The notes: generated by a model not told the origin, from the letters alone. A stretch of DNA of 64,000 bases from Proales similis (GCA_019059635.1 JAGVRJ010000005.1:558001-622000); one strand, 5' to 3'; counted from the stretch's first letter, positions 12,233 to 26,198 are shown. Program-made: numbers and translations.

Positions 12233-15200
12233 CTAGAGCCACGGGTACCAGAGCGGGTCCATTTGAGCTAGATTCTGAACACTTTGCGACTTGGGAATGA
12301 GGTCGGTGGTTACCAGACTCGTTCCGCCTTCTATCGATGCACAATCTAATAATATGAATTAGACAAGTTTTTAGTTTTTCATCATAATCGGATTGCAAAA
12401 CAAACTCGACACGTACCTTTGAGACGGGCCTCAATTGTGCCGACCAATTTGTTCACTAAAGTGACCAGCGCCTCGTTCTCATTCTCTAATCCGATCGGCG
12501 ATGCATTGCCGAATCGCATCTGGTCCTCTTGCTGCTTTCGGCTCATCATGTTGGCTATTTCGTCTTTTAGGATGGCGCGAAGGATCCAGCAGATCTGATA
12601 CTGCGGCTGCACAAGACAGCGAGCGAACGCGATCATTGTAGAGCTGAACGGGCCGGCGATGCCGAACGCCGTTATGAACTCGCTAATGTTAGGCGTGAGT
12701 CTGAAAGGCACCGGCCTCTCAGGACTGAAGTCATTTAGTCCAGAATGGTAGTTTTCATTCAAGTTGAATCGGAGTCTGATTGCCTGGCACACGCCGCTGC
12801 TCTGAGACATGTAGAACTGGTCCGGATTGAGTCGACTCAAGCACAGGGCGTATTCGCTTATCGAATAGAGCGCAAGTTGAACGGTGAACTTTTTCCTAAA
12901 CTCAAAATAGTCGGTCGCATGAGAGAATGTGCTGGCGGCCCATTCGCGCATCATGCTGCTCGGCACCAGAGTCGTTCCGATGCTCTTGAACAGGTCCAGT
13001 CGACTCTCGGCCGCGGCGACTTTTTCATATAACTTGGTCAACGGCAAGTCGGCAATCTCACACATTTGAAGGGCTTTCATCGGCACGCTCTGTCCAGTAG
13101 TGGTCTTTTTGCTGGCCATCAGCGCGCTCGAGAGTTTTTTCATTCGAATTTTGTAAATGTCGAGCAGAGAGAGCGCACTGCAATCGTCCTCGATCATTCG
13201 CACGTCGGCCGATAGACTGACCAGCCGTGGCAAGTGAAAGTGCATTCCTCTGGCCGCTGTCTCCTTCTGCTTGAACATGTACGTGTTTATTGCCCTCATG
13301 AGCTGAATGACGTGCTCTTCTTTTCTGCACTCGAAATAGGTGGCCTCGTTCGAGATTATGAACGGATACGTCTTGCCGTTGTGTCCACGAATAAATATTC
13401 GCCGCGAGTAAGAGTTGTACTTTTCTACAGACTCGTATCGAGGCAAGAAGCGGCTTATCTTCACACTGTAGTTGGTCGAGCGCGGAATGAGAAATTCGCC
13501 CGGCAGTTCGATCTCGGCTGTAGAAGAGCAGAATTGCATCACAAATTTGAAGCGATCATCCAGCAGCTGTTTGCGAGGCATAGATCTCACATGAACCTCG
13601 AACAGCTTGATCCAGTGCTTGAGCTTTCCGATGAACTGCATAAGATTGACCGCCTGCGAGGGCGGCTTAAAGTCAAAATCGATGAGAAATCGTTCATGAG
13701 TCACACGGTAGTTGGGATCGTGCAGAATAGCCAGCAGGCATCTAACTCTCTGATTGCTGGCCGTGTTCGCACTCAGACTCGCTCTTGAGTTCTTCAATTT
13801 GTCCCAGTACGGATCGGCATAGAACTTGTGCAGTTTTTTGAACCAAATAATTGAGAACGGATCAATGCAGGCGTCGTTGAGAGTCGACGGGCTCTGTCGA
13901 CTGATTAGTTCGTGAGCGTAAGTGTAGCATGCTTGCAAGGTTTGCTTGAAATTGCGCAGAAGCTCTTCATACCAGTTGACCTTGAGCAACAGGAGCTGAT
14001 CAATAAGGCCTTCCAGAGTGTTGAACAAAGTCGGATGCAGCTCTCTCTGACGATGCATCAGAGTTGTTATGCGGATCAGCGCCTCGCTGTTCGGCTTGGG
14101 CAGCTCTTTGGGCTCCGAGTCGGCTGTCTTGGCCGCTTGCTGCTGCATGATCAACTGGTTCTTGAGTTTTTCCGTTTGTTCGTCGCTTTTCAGTTTGAGA
14201 TAAGATGCCCGTAGAGGGTAATAGACCGCTAGCGGGTAGACTCGAACCATTTGGTTCATGAGATTGACGAAATATTTGCCACTTTCGTCGGATCGCATCA
14301 AGAAAGTGATCAGCTGCGGAATCCAGTTCACCCAGTTGGAGCATGGAATGTTGTTGGCGTAGAGGTCGAATGTCGAATGCAGCTGTCGCTTCTCATTGTC
14401 ATAGCTCAACAAGAACAATAACTTGCTGATGTACTTTCGAGTTCGCGGCTCGCTGTTCGAGTGTCGAATCGCATTCAGCAAAGCGAGCAGCGCCGATTCG
14501 GCCGTCTCGAACGAGCGCTTGTTGAAAGTGGACGCCGATGCAGACGCGGATCGATCGCAGCCGTCCACGTAGGCCTGAGTCAAAAAGTCGGCCCAGTCGC
14601 CCCACAAATGCGCGTGCGAGTCGTTGAGGTAAATCGAGAATGAATACAAGTGATTGGCCTCGTCGAATTTGCCGTACAGTTGCAGAAAGTTGGCCTTGAG
14701 TGAAATGAGCTCGGCAACGTTTTCTTTGCTGAAGTAGCGCAAATTCGTTCCTTCGATTACTTCCAAATGCTCTTGCGACTGCTTCGGATTCATGAACTCG
14801 AACGTGTCTATGTAGCATTTAATCTCCTGTTTTACTTTTAAAAAGCAGTCTATTATGGGCACCGACTGCTTCTTGTGAATTTTGTTCAACGTGTCCAGAC
14901 ACAAGTCATACAAATGCTGCTTTCTGGCTATTTTGCCAAAGTGTACGATACCCTGAGCGAGCGCATGTACGCCCAGCATTGCCGAGTTGGTAATACCTTG
15001 CTGCTCGTAGAATCGAGTGAACGACTCGTAGTGAAACTGACGCCAAGTGAATATGTCATTCCAGTGGCTGAGGTCGTCGCTGATCAGCGGCAACCGGGTG
15101 CGCCAAGTTTTGATTATGCCTTTAATCTCTTGAAGGGGCGCATTTGAGCTTGGCAGGCTAGTCGAGCCGGGCACGCCAAGATTGGCAATATTCTTCTGAA

Positions 15201-18200
15201 TCTGATAAGCTTCTTGAAGCTCGATAATCTGCTGAGCCGCCTGCAATAGCCGCACATGGGCCGGCGAGACCAGGTGAGGCAGGCGACGCCAATCACGAAG
15301 TGCAAGTAGAATGGACCGCTCGGCCTTGCCTTCAATCGCTCCGGCGAGCGAGAGGGCACTACTCGATGGCAGCATGAAATGTAAAAGATCGTCTGGGTTG
15401 CAGACTAAATAGTAGCCTTGGTAGAGAGACCATTTCCATGCTTCTTCACGAGGCAAGTCGCGCTGGTTGATTAGAAGGCTCTTCATTTGACTCCATTCGT
15501 TTTGCTGCTTCCACGCGCACTCAACACTTAAGCAAACGTCCTCTTTGCTCAGTGCGAACTCACTCAGTTCACTCCACTGATTCAGCTCTTTGCAGCATTT
15601 TATCCATTTCTCTTCCCACAAGTTAAACTCGAGCATTTCGTCCGGGCTGTTAATTTCGATTAGATAAGTGTCTACTGCGCGAGCGATCACCTCCTCATAA
15701 ACTTGCTGCGCTTGATAGAAGCAGCCTTGCTGTTCAAGCATGAGCGCTTGCTTGGTTCCGTCCTTGAGCGCTCTACGATGCCATAGGCCAGCGCGGTAGT
15801 CATTTTCGCCCAGCTGAGCGTAGAGCTGCGATAGAGCTGCGAACGCTTCGTGAACATTCTCGCCGCCCTCGCCTCCCTCGTTCAGCAGAGCGCTCTCGAG
15901 TATTTGAATGCACCGGTGCCAGAGATTGTGGTTCTTGGCCAAATAAGCGAGCAGTGACGGCTTCAGGAAGAGAGAGATCGGCTTGGCCATCGCCATACTC
16001 TCCATGAATGTGTTCAGAGCGCTCACGCCCTGTTGCAGTATGCTGCCTTTCTGAATGCAGTGACTTCCACTGGCCAGAAAAGGCGTCAGTTCGCCGTACA
16101 AATTCTGCTGCTGTTTGCCGCTCAAAATGTTGAAAAACTGAATAAACAGCTGAACCCAGGTGTCATGCGCCAGCTCGGTGTTGTTATGACAAAGCTGACA
16201 GAGTGGAACGATTATATCCGCACTCTTCACTTCTCTGCACAGACGAAAGAGGCCAATCTGATTCTCAATGAGCCGCTCTATTCTGGCCGGACGAGATTCT
16301 TGACTCAAATTGAATATTGCCTGATTTTGTTTAAGGTCGCCGATGTGCAGCTTGGCTAGACGCAGACGACTCCAGTCAGGCTCGATTTGTTCATTGAGCA
16401 GAACGGACTCATCGGTGATGGAGAATGCCTTTGGCAGCGGATTGAGCTCTTTGCTTTGGAAATAGGGCGCGCTGAGAAGATTGAGGAATCGCATTCGCAC
16501 CGAGTTACTGTCCGAGTATTGAACGCTAGACGAAGCGAGCGTACAAGCGCCCAAGGTCATTTGAATGCATTGCTTAATCCAAAAATGGGTGCCGAACGCG
16601 TCCCAGTTCTGCGTGACGATTATGAAGCAGAGTCGCTCGTACAAGTCGCTTGATTGAAAATTTGTGTTGAAGAGTTCGAAAAACGTCTGGCGAAGAGTGG
16701 CGTCAGTCGAGCACTTGAGGCCGCACATGAACGCATGCTCGAGCTTGGAGCGGAATTCACTACTCGACGCGTATGACTCGTCTGTGTAGACATATGCAAT
16801 GGTATCCAAAAACATGTGCTGAAGCTCAGCTCGATCATTGAATCGACCCTTGTCAAAGGCAGTTGTGCACTTTTGAAGAAGCAAGAGCTTTTCTTTCATC
16901 GACGGTATCTGGTTTTGAAGAGGCCCGTTCTTGTAGCGAATCCATTCGGACACGACCGAGAGAAGATGCTTGAGCACACGAGAGTCGTTGCTCTTTTCGA
17001 TCAAAGTAACCAACGTGGCGTTTATGAAGACCTTGCGCATTTCGAGGCTCATCACTCCCACACGGTATTTGATCAAGTCAATGGAGGCAATCAGAAGCTC
17101 GCTGTATGTATGAACCGTACTCGACTGGTTTCCGTTTGCTTGCATTGTGTTGCTGCCTTCGCTGCTGCTCGACAATGAGAGGCTGCTTGTGGCGTTCAGG
17201 TGATCACGATAGAGTCGTTGAAGTACGCGCATGAACGGACCCATTATTCGGTCGATGTATTGCGGGTTGTTGGTGCAAGTCGCTTTGAGCAGGGTAAAGC
17301 AGTTGGTCAGCAAATCGACCGCCTTGCCCACGTCAGTTGCGATTGTCTTCTCGTATTGACCGAGCGCTTCTACCACGCTCTTGCACAACACTCCCTCGGG
17401 CTGACCGAACAGACTGTAAACAGAATCTGTTTGCGGATCTACTGTTTCGGTGCCCATCACATTGAAACAGTCGGCCGGCATGAATTGAGTGAGCTTTTCC
17501 ACGAGACTGGCGATCGACTTGGTCACTTTGGTCTGCATGCAGTTAATGCAAGCGTTCATGCCTCTGTGGACATTTTGAAATATTTGCTGAACGCGGCCCG
17601 GATTTTTGTGACCGGCCTCCACCAGGATACTGATCATTTCGATGGCGATGCAAACATTCGCTCCATTAGCCGAGTCGGTTCTGGTCGACTGATTAGCTTC
17701 AACGGTCAGCATAACTCGTTCCAGTGTGTCGAATTTGATCTCGGCCATGGGCCACAGCTCATTGCGAATTGCAAAGTCAAATAGCTTGAGACAGCGCTTG
17801 CCCAGCGCCTCCATCTGCTGATTTTGCGTTTGCTGCTGCTGTTGTTGAGAGCTGGTGTCGTTACCACTGTTCGATGAGGACGACGACGACGACGATGAGC
17901 TGGACGCGCACGCAATTCGAATGTAAAAATTCAACACGCAGTCAGCCACATGCTTGTCAAACGGCTTCAACATGTCCGGGTGTTTGGCTAGCTGATTGTC
18001 GAGCTGCTCGGAGGGAAGTTGAGAGTCGACGACTCGTTGTGATTCCCATTTGAGCAAGACCTCAGTCAAATCAATGGCCAGTTGACGGTTCTCGGGCGTC
18101 GCATTGGCCGGTAGACCGACTTTCTGAAATGCCCCGATCAGGTTGTTTATCAGCGTGTGCCTGATCAGGTAGTAGACCTTGTGATATTTTACTATTATGT

Positions 18201-21200
18201 AAAGCATATGAGCCAGCTGCGCGACCGTGTGATTCTCTTCAATGAGAATCTTTTTGGTCCACGAGGCGAGCATTGAATAGCCTTCTTCCATTCGATTGGC
18301 GAACGAGGGTGTGAGGATGTCGAGTGCTTGTCGCGTGACCACCTTTGCCTCGGGCGCGTAAGCTTTCAAGAGTGAGATGAATACTTGGAGTACAATGCGT
18401 TTGTGAATGGCGAACTTGGAAATTATGTGACAGAGAAGCAAATGTCCGTGGTACTTGTTGAACGGATCCACGCAATGCTTGGCTAGTAAACAGGGCCAAG
18501 CAAAGTACATGAGACGCTTGAGCTTGGCGCCTTGCTTCTTGTTGTTCGCTTCGTGAATGTAGTCGTGCGCGTATTGCACAAACACCGAGCTAAGCTGAAG
18601 AAGGCCAATGCGCAACGAGTCGTCGTCGTTGCTCGCCTCTGTCTCAATGAGTCGATTTATGAACACATTTATCAAATCGCTTTCCGAGTCCACATCAGGC
18701 TGCGGAGGTCCGCCCAACAATGCCACATGCTCGCCATTCTCCAAGCTTTGTTGAACGCCCGGTATGAGAATGTGCTGGAGGATGGAGGCCTTGAGTTTGC
18801 AGCCGAAGCTTTGATCTTCTTTGTGAATTTGAACGAACTTGAAAAACGCGGCTCGCTTCCACTCTGTCGAATAGTTCTTGGCCAAGTCGCTGAGGAAAAG
18901 GCGAAGAAACTCAAACTGCTGCAGCGACTTGTACTGAAATACGATCAACAGCTTAAACAACAATTCAATGCGATCGAGCGGTTTAGCTTCGAAATGCTTG
19001 AGCAGTATTTTGATCAAATAAATCGGCTCTTTGATGTAGACGCCCTTCAGCTCGGTTATTTCTCTGTGCTTCGAATGCAGCCGCTCGTGGGTCCAGATAT
19101 CGATTAGCAGTTTAACTATTTGCTCTTGAGAGCCAATCCACTCTGGCTTGGAGTTTAACAGCCGATACACGATGGAAATGGCCATGAATTGAATCTGAGA
19201 CGCTTTCTTTTCGCCATCTGCTGTTTGGCTGCTGAACAGGCTGTTGGCTTCGTTCAGCATTTCGACTATTCGCTGAGGATCGGCGGCGAATATGGCGCCG
19301 AATGCGGTCTGTTTTTTGAACAGATAAAGTGTGAATCTGTAACAGTACTGGTCATTGCGAAAGTCGGGATTGAGCAGAATTTTGAGCGTTTCAAGTGGAT
19401 AGCGCTTGAGAAAACGGCCCAGCGGCGCCCTGAACATCTCGTTCAGCTCAAGTAGGAAGAACCGCTCGTACTTGAGTACCATGGCGATAGCCGAGTCGAC
19501 CAGTTTGCTCGGCGCCGACTGCAACTCGGCCAAAAGAGAGATTATGGCCTGACAGAGCTCGAGCTCCGTTTGCTTCTCCTGGCCTTTCTTGCTCAGCTCG
19601 ACAGTGTCGTCAAGCCACTTGCGCAAGTGCATGAGCAAGTACTCGCTGAACTTTTCGTTCAAAATTGTCGGATAGAGACGAGTGATGTAGGACAAGTGCT
19701 GCATGACGTTTAAATTCAGCGACGTGTATTCGGTGAGCGGATGCAGATATTCTCTTAAATAGTCGGCCGCGATCTGCACCGTGGGTTTCAGATTTTCCAA
19801 AACTGCTTGCTGCCCTCCCATGCCAGGCTGATTTCGGAGCGAGCTGCTGTACGACTCGGTCTGCTGATTGAATCGCTTCAAACATTCGAATGCGCAGTCT
19901 TGAATCTGTTTGTTGCGATTGGCCAGGGCCCGATGAAGTTTGGACAATATCGACTCGCGCTGGTCCAGCAAGTGATACAAGGACGCCAAAGTTTTTAGAG
20001 CCGCTTGTCTTAGCTTCAAAAGCTCGCTGCTCGACGCCGATTTGTAGCAAGTGTTCTTGCTGATGAAACTTTCGTCCGCGTCACAGAGCGGCAGGAGGTC
20101 TTGGTAAAATGCGAGCTGATCTGGATCTGACGTGCTCAGCACAAACAACTGCGGCTGACTATTTGAGCAGAATTCAAGTCCTTCGAGAATGGCGATTTGT
20201 GCCGATACGGCGAAATGGCGCAGTTTAAGATGCTTTCTGGGCGCAATGGTCTCGTTCAATATTTCACTGAATGGCTGTGTCAGGACGTATATTGATTTGT
20301 TCTGAAGCTCGCCAATCAGTTTGATGAGCTTGATAGACGTGTGCCGTACGTATTCATTCGGCGACGTTAGCTGCTTGATGAACTCTTTTAAAACATCTCC
20401 GGTCTGCTTGTGGCAGGTTTCTTTGAGCTCGCTGGCTTTGCCTGACTTGGACTCATTCAATTGAGCATTTGCGCACTTTGTCACCAGCCGCTCCATCTTT
20501 TCCTTGGCCATTTCGATGGCACCACTCGATATCTCCTCTGTGGCTGCCACCAGCACATACATGAGAGAACGAACGAAATGGGCGAAATTGGATACAGTCC
20601 ATAGAATGGGCATCCGCTCGGCGAGCAACTCAATTATTTGACAAGCTGCCTTTTTAGCGTGCCAGGATCGTTCGAAGCAGAGCTGACTGAATTTATCCGC
20701 CACATATTCAAACAGGACCTGGTTGGGCAGGCTTGTAATGTCTGCAGTCTCGTCTCGAGCGCAGATCGCACGGCTGGTTTCGATCATAACGATTAGAGCA
20801 CGCTCGATCTGAATCAGATGCTTGTTGCTCTTGTCATCGCCGATCACTCGAATCATGGCGTCGACAAACACCATAAAGTCAAGGTAGATGCAGGGTCTAT
20901 TTTTAAGGCCGGACGTGGACATGCTTGAGCCCTCGTTTGTGTTGTCTACTTGATTGTGATAGAAAGCCAGCGTCAAGAGGCTGAGATGAACTGCGAATGC
21001 GTCGATCAGACCAATCGCGTGGTTGCGCAGTTCGTTCTCGCCATTCTCTGCTGCCGAGTAGAATAGAGATGCGAACGCGCACTCAACTGAATCTCTGAGC
21101 ACTTCGTCGTCGAATCGGCAGCTCTTTAAAATGAACTGATTGAATGTCTGAGACTCGAGCGGCGTGTATTTTAGGAACAGCTCGCTCAGATCTTGTTTGT

Positions 21201-24189
21201 TCTCGTCGACCGTCACCAATGTGAATAAGAAGCTCGAAATGCATCTGAACGCGTGTTTGCGATAAAAACGATCACCACTGTCGAGCATTAGCACCTTTTC
21301 ACAAGTTTGAAGCAAAAGGCCAAGAGAGAACTCTACTCGGCCTTGATAGTTGGCAAACACCAGCTTGAGACTTGGCCCAGCAAAGTGTTGCTGACGACAA
21401 CTGGTTGCCTTTGAATTGTAATTCAGTGGCTGAGGATCGACGATCATTTTTCGGTTATTGCCGCCGAGCTTTCCGAGAACTCTAAACGCTGTCTGGGCAA
21501 TCACCTCACTCGGGTTGCTGAGCGCTCGCCACAGGCCGTGCATCAAATCCGTTCTAACCGGCTGAATGTGGTCGTAGAGAAAGTCTGGCTGCAGGTTGTC
21601 CACGCAGAGCTCGAGAGTTCGCAGGCCCTGTCCGATCAGATTTGTCGAACCATTCAGGGCACTGACCAACGGATCCATTAGTTTGGGCAGATAGGGCAGT
21701 AGAGAGCTCAGCCGGACGGGCACTGTAAGACAAAGCTCGACAAACAAATCGCGCAGATGTTGCTCATGCTCTCCAGTTTGCAGTTCGTTTAGGCTTTGAA
21801 GGAGAATCGGAAGCATTGGTAAAAACTCTTGATAGAGCAGGTCGTGGTTTCCGCCGCCTATGCTCCTGAATAAGGCACGTAGGAGCAGAAAGTAGTTGAA
21901 TGGCTCGTGTGCAGTCATGGCCAGTTCAAGAGAACGAGTCACGATTGTGTGCAGGTGAGGCTTGAGCATTTTCTCGTTTTCGTTTGGCAAAATCGACACA
22001 GAGCCGAACACCAATTTGAATAGTTTAAGATATAAATTGGATCGGCTGAGATCCTTCTCGCCCATTAGATGCATTTTGGATATCAAATGCTCGACCAGTA
22101 TGGTCGCGTACGTGAACGATGTGGCTTGAGTGGCCAGGAAATAGCTGGACAAATTGGATAGGCTGTTGTTGTGAAGAGTGCGCTCGACCATAAAGTCAAT
22201 GGAGCGCGCGAATATCTCTTTCAGAGTGCTCGTGTGTAAATAGGTGTAAATGTAGCCAAGATTTTCGATGACCTCTTTCTCCTCTTTGACGTGTATGGGA
22301 TTCGATCGTGATAGAGAGTAGACTTCGAGCGAGAGAAGAGCATACTTGAGCAACTTGATGTAAACGAATGTTTCCCTTGGACTCAATTGCTTGCTATTGG
22401 CACTCAGTAGCTGAGAGCTGTCTTCGGCGCTGAGACGAGAGTCGACTATGGTGGCAGTTATGCTTCGACAGGCGAGAAGTAGAAATCGAATTGAATTGCG
22501 ACAGTCGAATTCGCTTTGCCAATTCATTGAGTTCGATGTGAATTTGCTTCTCTGCGCCGAGTCTTTCGATTCGAACGTGCTGATAAAACGCTCTAGTTTG
22601 CACCATTTTGAATCAACCAGTTGCTCGCCGATCTCCATTGGCTGCTCTTCGTTTGTCTTTTCCGACGCTCGATCTTGCTCAAGCAAATGTGGCACATGAT
22701 AACTGGCAAGCGATTGAAACTTGAGCACAAATATGTGCATTAGCTTGAGAATAGACTCGCGAGCGTTGAAGCGGTCAGGCTCGTTGACCTCTTTCAGCCT
22801 GATGCATTCAACTAGGCCCAGTAGAACACGACAGCACATGTGCTGAATGTTTATGTACAATTGGGGATCGAGTATGTTGCGTGCGAAATATGTTATTGCA
22901 CGAGACACGTTCTCGTACGAGAGCTGTTTGCGATCGTTGTGCACCAAATCGGCAACAATGCTGCAGGCGTTTGAGCGTAAAGACTCAGAGGCCGTGTAGC
23001 CAGTGCTGCAAAAAAGACGCTCATCCAAAAAGCTGGCCACATGTGGCAGGAATTTGGCGCGGAATTTGGCATCACCAATTATGTGCTTGGAGATGGTGAG
23101 CAAGTCCTTGCGAACGTTGACCAGCTCGGGCGGACAGTTTCTCAACAGTTGCAAGATTCCATTCACAATCAGCTCAGAGTTGTTGAGCAAATAGTCTTTG
23201 CTTGATCTGCTCATCAAATAGTCTTTGCTTGAATTGGCGTAGACAATGAACGAAAGCGCCTTGACTTGCACTGTGATAAAGTCGGCATGAATCTCCTTTA
23301 GCTCTGGATTGTCATGTTCGGCTTGTGTGGCCTCTAGTGTGACCACATTGGATATGAGAGAAATCAAATCGCCCACGTCACTGATAATCAGAGTCTTGTG
23401 GAGTTGGTACATCATCACCGTGCTCAGGGTGCACTCGGCCAGTACCTTGAGTGACATGCGACCTCGTGGTAGGACATTGAATGTTTGGCTTGGACTGTCG
23501 GATCTTTCCAGCACCACCTGAAACGGGCTGAACGTCTCATTGAGAATCGGGTCGAGATTCAGTTCGGACAGATCGCTGACGCGAATCTGTGCTCTGAACT
23601 GAAACACCAGGCGGATGTTGCGAATCAAATTCTCATAAATGCCTTTGATGAAGGCGAAAAACTGCTGGACTTCATTGCTGGATGTTGTTTTAATGTATCG
23701 GTGATGATCGATGAGAATTTTCATGCACAGCAGCACGTTATCCTCGTTGTCCGTCTCGAGCAGCCGATAGACGAGGACTAGAGTTTCTTTCATAAGCTGC
23801 ATTCGGCCCTCTGAAATGGTCTGAGTGCCAAGCGCCAAAGTGGTCCGTTGCATAATCTCAAGAACTTTTTTGCGCAGCTGTTGATTCGAGGCTTCAGATA
23901 TGAACTGAACATCTGTTTCGTTTAAAACCTGAAGAAATTTCTTCAGCGCATCGTCAATTAGCTGTGGATAAGAGGGCAGCAAATGCATAGACTCAAGATT
24001 GAAGCTCAAATCCTGCACAGCTTTCAGCTTATTCTCCTCGGTGGCGTTTGGATCTACAAGTGTGTCGATCCATGCTTGGAATGTTTGATAGTTAAGCTCA
24101 GGAGTGGACTGATTGGCACCATTTGAAGAGGTGCTCGCCGGCGTGGACGGGAGTTGAGATCCAGCATTTAAGGAGTTGTCCAGTGACAT
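12233..24189 (-). CDS. TRRAP: TRRAP/Tra1, PIKK-family pseudokinase scaffold
   Basis: About 3,961 residues from ATG 24189. One exon of 11.8 kb (24189-12417) is followed by a 71-bp intron (donor GTACGT) and a short last exon (12345-12233). Human TRRAP is of similar size. The first 2,500 residues are helical HEAT-type repeats. A Ser then Gln low-complexity insert lies near residue 2,100. A FAT region spans about 2,600-3,250, and a PI3K-like domain about 3,560-3,900 (RIFIRGHNGKTYPFI). The last exon restores the FATC end (VQNLAQMDPLWYPWL), which the long open frame alone would miss. TRRAP lacks kinase activity in known animals and recruits SAGA and NuA4/TIP60 acetyltransferases to activators. I see no DFG motif in the kinase-like region. 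Confidence 0.97.
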
Positions 24190-24395
24190 TTCTCTTTCAA
24201 TCTTTTTAGACCTCTTTTAGCTTTCTAGCACCTGATCATCACTTTCGACGCCCTCTTTGGCTGTTCTTTTCTTCTAAGCGAACACTCTCGTAATTTAAAA
24301 ATCTTTTCGTTATGCCCAGTATATGCATTTGCTAGTTGCCTCACGTGGCAGTGCAAACTTGACAGATAGTAAGCAGGCGGCATCTGAGTGGAAGC

Positions 24396-24691
24396 ATGTT
24401 CTCAACGACACTTCATTTTGTCAATTTTTCATTAGATAGATTCCGATTTATATCACTTGAAGATTCCACTGCTCTGGTACTTTTTTTTTTTATTTAATCA
24501 ATTATTATATTTTCCTCTAGTCGAACCTTGTGCAATTGGCCCGAATGATTCCAGAACCAGGTGCCAGGAGAGAGCTTTTTTCCGCCGGCATTTTCACTCA
24601 GTCCAATCTGAGTCGAAAGAGTCATATATCGCAAGGGATTGCGTCTCAGAGAGTAATAAATGCCTGCGGAACGACGGGCGATCGTGGGTAG
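24396..24691 (+). CDS. small unidentified gene, two exons
   Basis: ATG 24396 opens an 81-nt exon (27 codons, MFSTTLHFVNFSLDRFRFIS and on). It ends at a GTACTT donor at 24477. After a 44-nt intron with a T-rich tract and CTCTAG, exon 2 (24521-24691) continues in phase with ...LVQLARMIPEPGARREL... and SRKSHISQGIASQRVINACG to TAG: 83 residues in all. Both exons are open in one phase and the intron fits the local size, so this looks like a real gene, head-to-head with TRRAP. A GTAATA donor at 24652 could instead join an open segment from about 24863 (ATG 24870, Cys-rich, ending at TAG 25035) that has an AATAAA near 25059. I do not recognise the family. Confidence 0.45.
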
Positions 24692-25525
24692 GATGAAGAG
24701 AAATTCTGCGACGCGAGCACGAACGAATCTGATTGGCTCAACGTGTATATTTCTAATTGAAAATAACCTAAAACGCCGAACTTATTTGGCACCTTTGTTC
24801 TCATTTAACTGCATATGCAGTGCAAACAAAATCGTTGCATGCTGACGAGTAAATATTTTAGGAAAGGAAAATGTCGAAGCCGATGAGTTTATCTTTGCCA
24901 CCGCAATTGAATCCTTCCAAGTGCGGTCTGCTTAAAAGCTCGCCTTTATTCTTTAAACTCAAGTGCGAGCAGTGTTGTATTTATTTTTGCTGCATAGCAT
25001 TGATATGCAGGCTTTCGTCGAAATTATTAAATTAGTTTTTGATAGAGGATTACGAACGTAAATAAATTCGCTCGCCCCGAGTCTGGTTCACTTAAGCCGA
25101 GTGATACTCGACGCCCAGGCTTTGTCTTGCTTTTTAGCTTTTTTTTTCAAATTCAATGGCTTTATTATTTTCGCTTAGCATCTTATCAACACAAAACTTG
25201 AAGAGGCGACCTTAGGCAAAATCACACCTCGATTACGTTCTTTCTCTCTCTCTTTCTCACTCGTTTGTTCTCGCTCGCGAGTTTCAACATAAAATGCAGA
25301 AAACAAAAGGCGAAACTTATCTTAGCAACGAAATAGCGCTCCATCTGCGTTTTGTTTTTCTCTGGCTGCGATTTAACATTAGCACCGTTGTTGATCAGTT
25401 TTGGTTTAGGTGAATTCAGACGGCTCAGACTACGGCGTTGTTGTTGTTTTTTGCCACTATTCATTATTGTTCAAATAAACAAACAGCAGCGTCAGTTTCA
25501 GGCAAGTTAATGTTCACTTGCACGC
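24692..25525. other. mostly non-coding stretch with weak coding hints
   Basis: It contains the Cys-rich open segment 24870-25037, which may be a third exon of the preceding gene. It also holds an 80-codon minus-strand ORF at 25464-25222 (Lys/Arg/Gln-rich, then a hydrophobic stretch) followed on its strand by an AATAAA near 25152. Neither has a recognisable domain. The minus-strand ORF starts 62 bp from the plus-strand ATG at 25526, so a shared promoter is possible. Confidence 0.3.
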
Positions 25526-26198
25526 ATGAGTTCAGTCAGCGTTATTCCACTGCCATTTTTGAAGCGATTTGAAAAGGTAAGCCAAGATCAATGCGTTGCT
25601 CAATCCAATTATCAGTTTGGCTGCGAACCGAATGAAAAAGGGAAATTTTCAAAACTCGAACGAATTCAGCTTGCACGATAACTACAATGTAATTCAAAAT
25701 TTCGGTGAATACTTCGATACGGTAAGTCTATGAGAAGAGCACAAGGCGGCAAGAGTTGACGTGGTCAGCTTCTAGGGCAATGGTAAACGTCACTTTGGAA
25801 ACAGCGAGCATCGATCGAACGACATCTTCAAGCAGACAGGTCCATTCGCCAAGCGAGAGCCGGCAGTCGTCAGGGCCGCTTCTGCTCAAGTAGACTCGTT
25901 CAATCGTCTTTATCAACGAGAGAGACGCGTGAAAATAAGCAGCGCGGTGGAAAGAGGCGACCGTTCTAATCTCAACTGGTACATTCAACGTAAACGCGAT
26001 TATCAGCCGGTCAACTCGCTGGCGTTTGAAAACGAACTTGGCGAAAGAAATAAATACGCTCAACTTATTGCTCACGAACCGTTTCGCAAGGCGTTTCTTC
26101 ATCCGTGGCGCTATTCATACAAAAAAGTCGACTATCAGACTTGCTCGGAACCGTTTAAACGGGTCAGAACTTGCAACATTGACCTGTCAAAGTACTAA
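25526..26198 (+). CDS. unidentified 184-residue protein, three exons
   Basis: Exons 25526-25576, 25641-25721 and 25776-26198 keep one phase and encode 184 residues from the ATG at 25526 to TAA. The donors are consensus (GTAAGC, GTAAGT). The acceptor before exon 2 is purine-rich; a stronger CAG acceptor nearby is out of phase, in which case translation would start at 25632. The protein is basic and rich in aromatic residues (DNYNVIQNFGEYFDTG; FLHPWRYSYKKVDYQTC) with no signal peptide or membrane helix. An AATAAA near 26266 follows. I do not recognise a family; similar composition is seen in small cilia or microtubule-associated proteins, but that is only a guess. Confidence 0.55.

Noticed and set aside
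12745-20050. Many 60-190-codon ORFs on both strands within TRRAP
   Set aside because: They are shadows of the TRRAP frame, which is continuous and matches the known family end to end.
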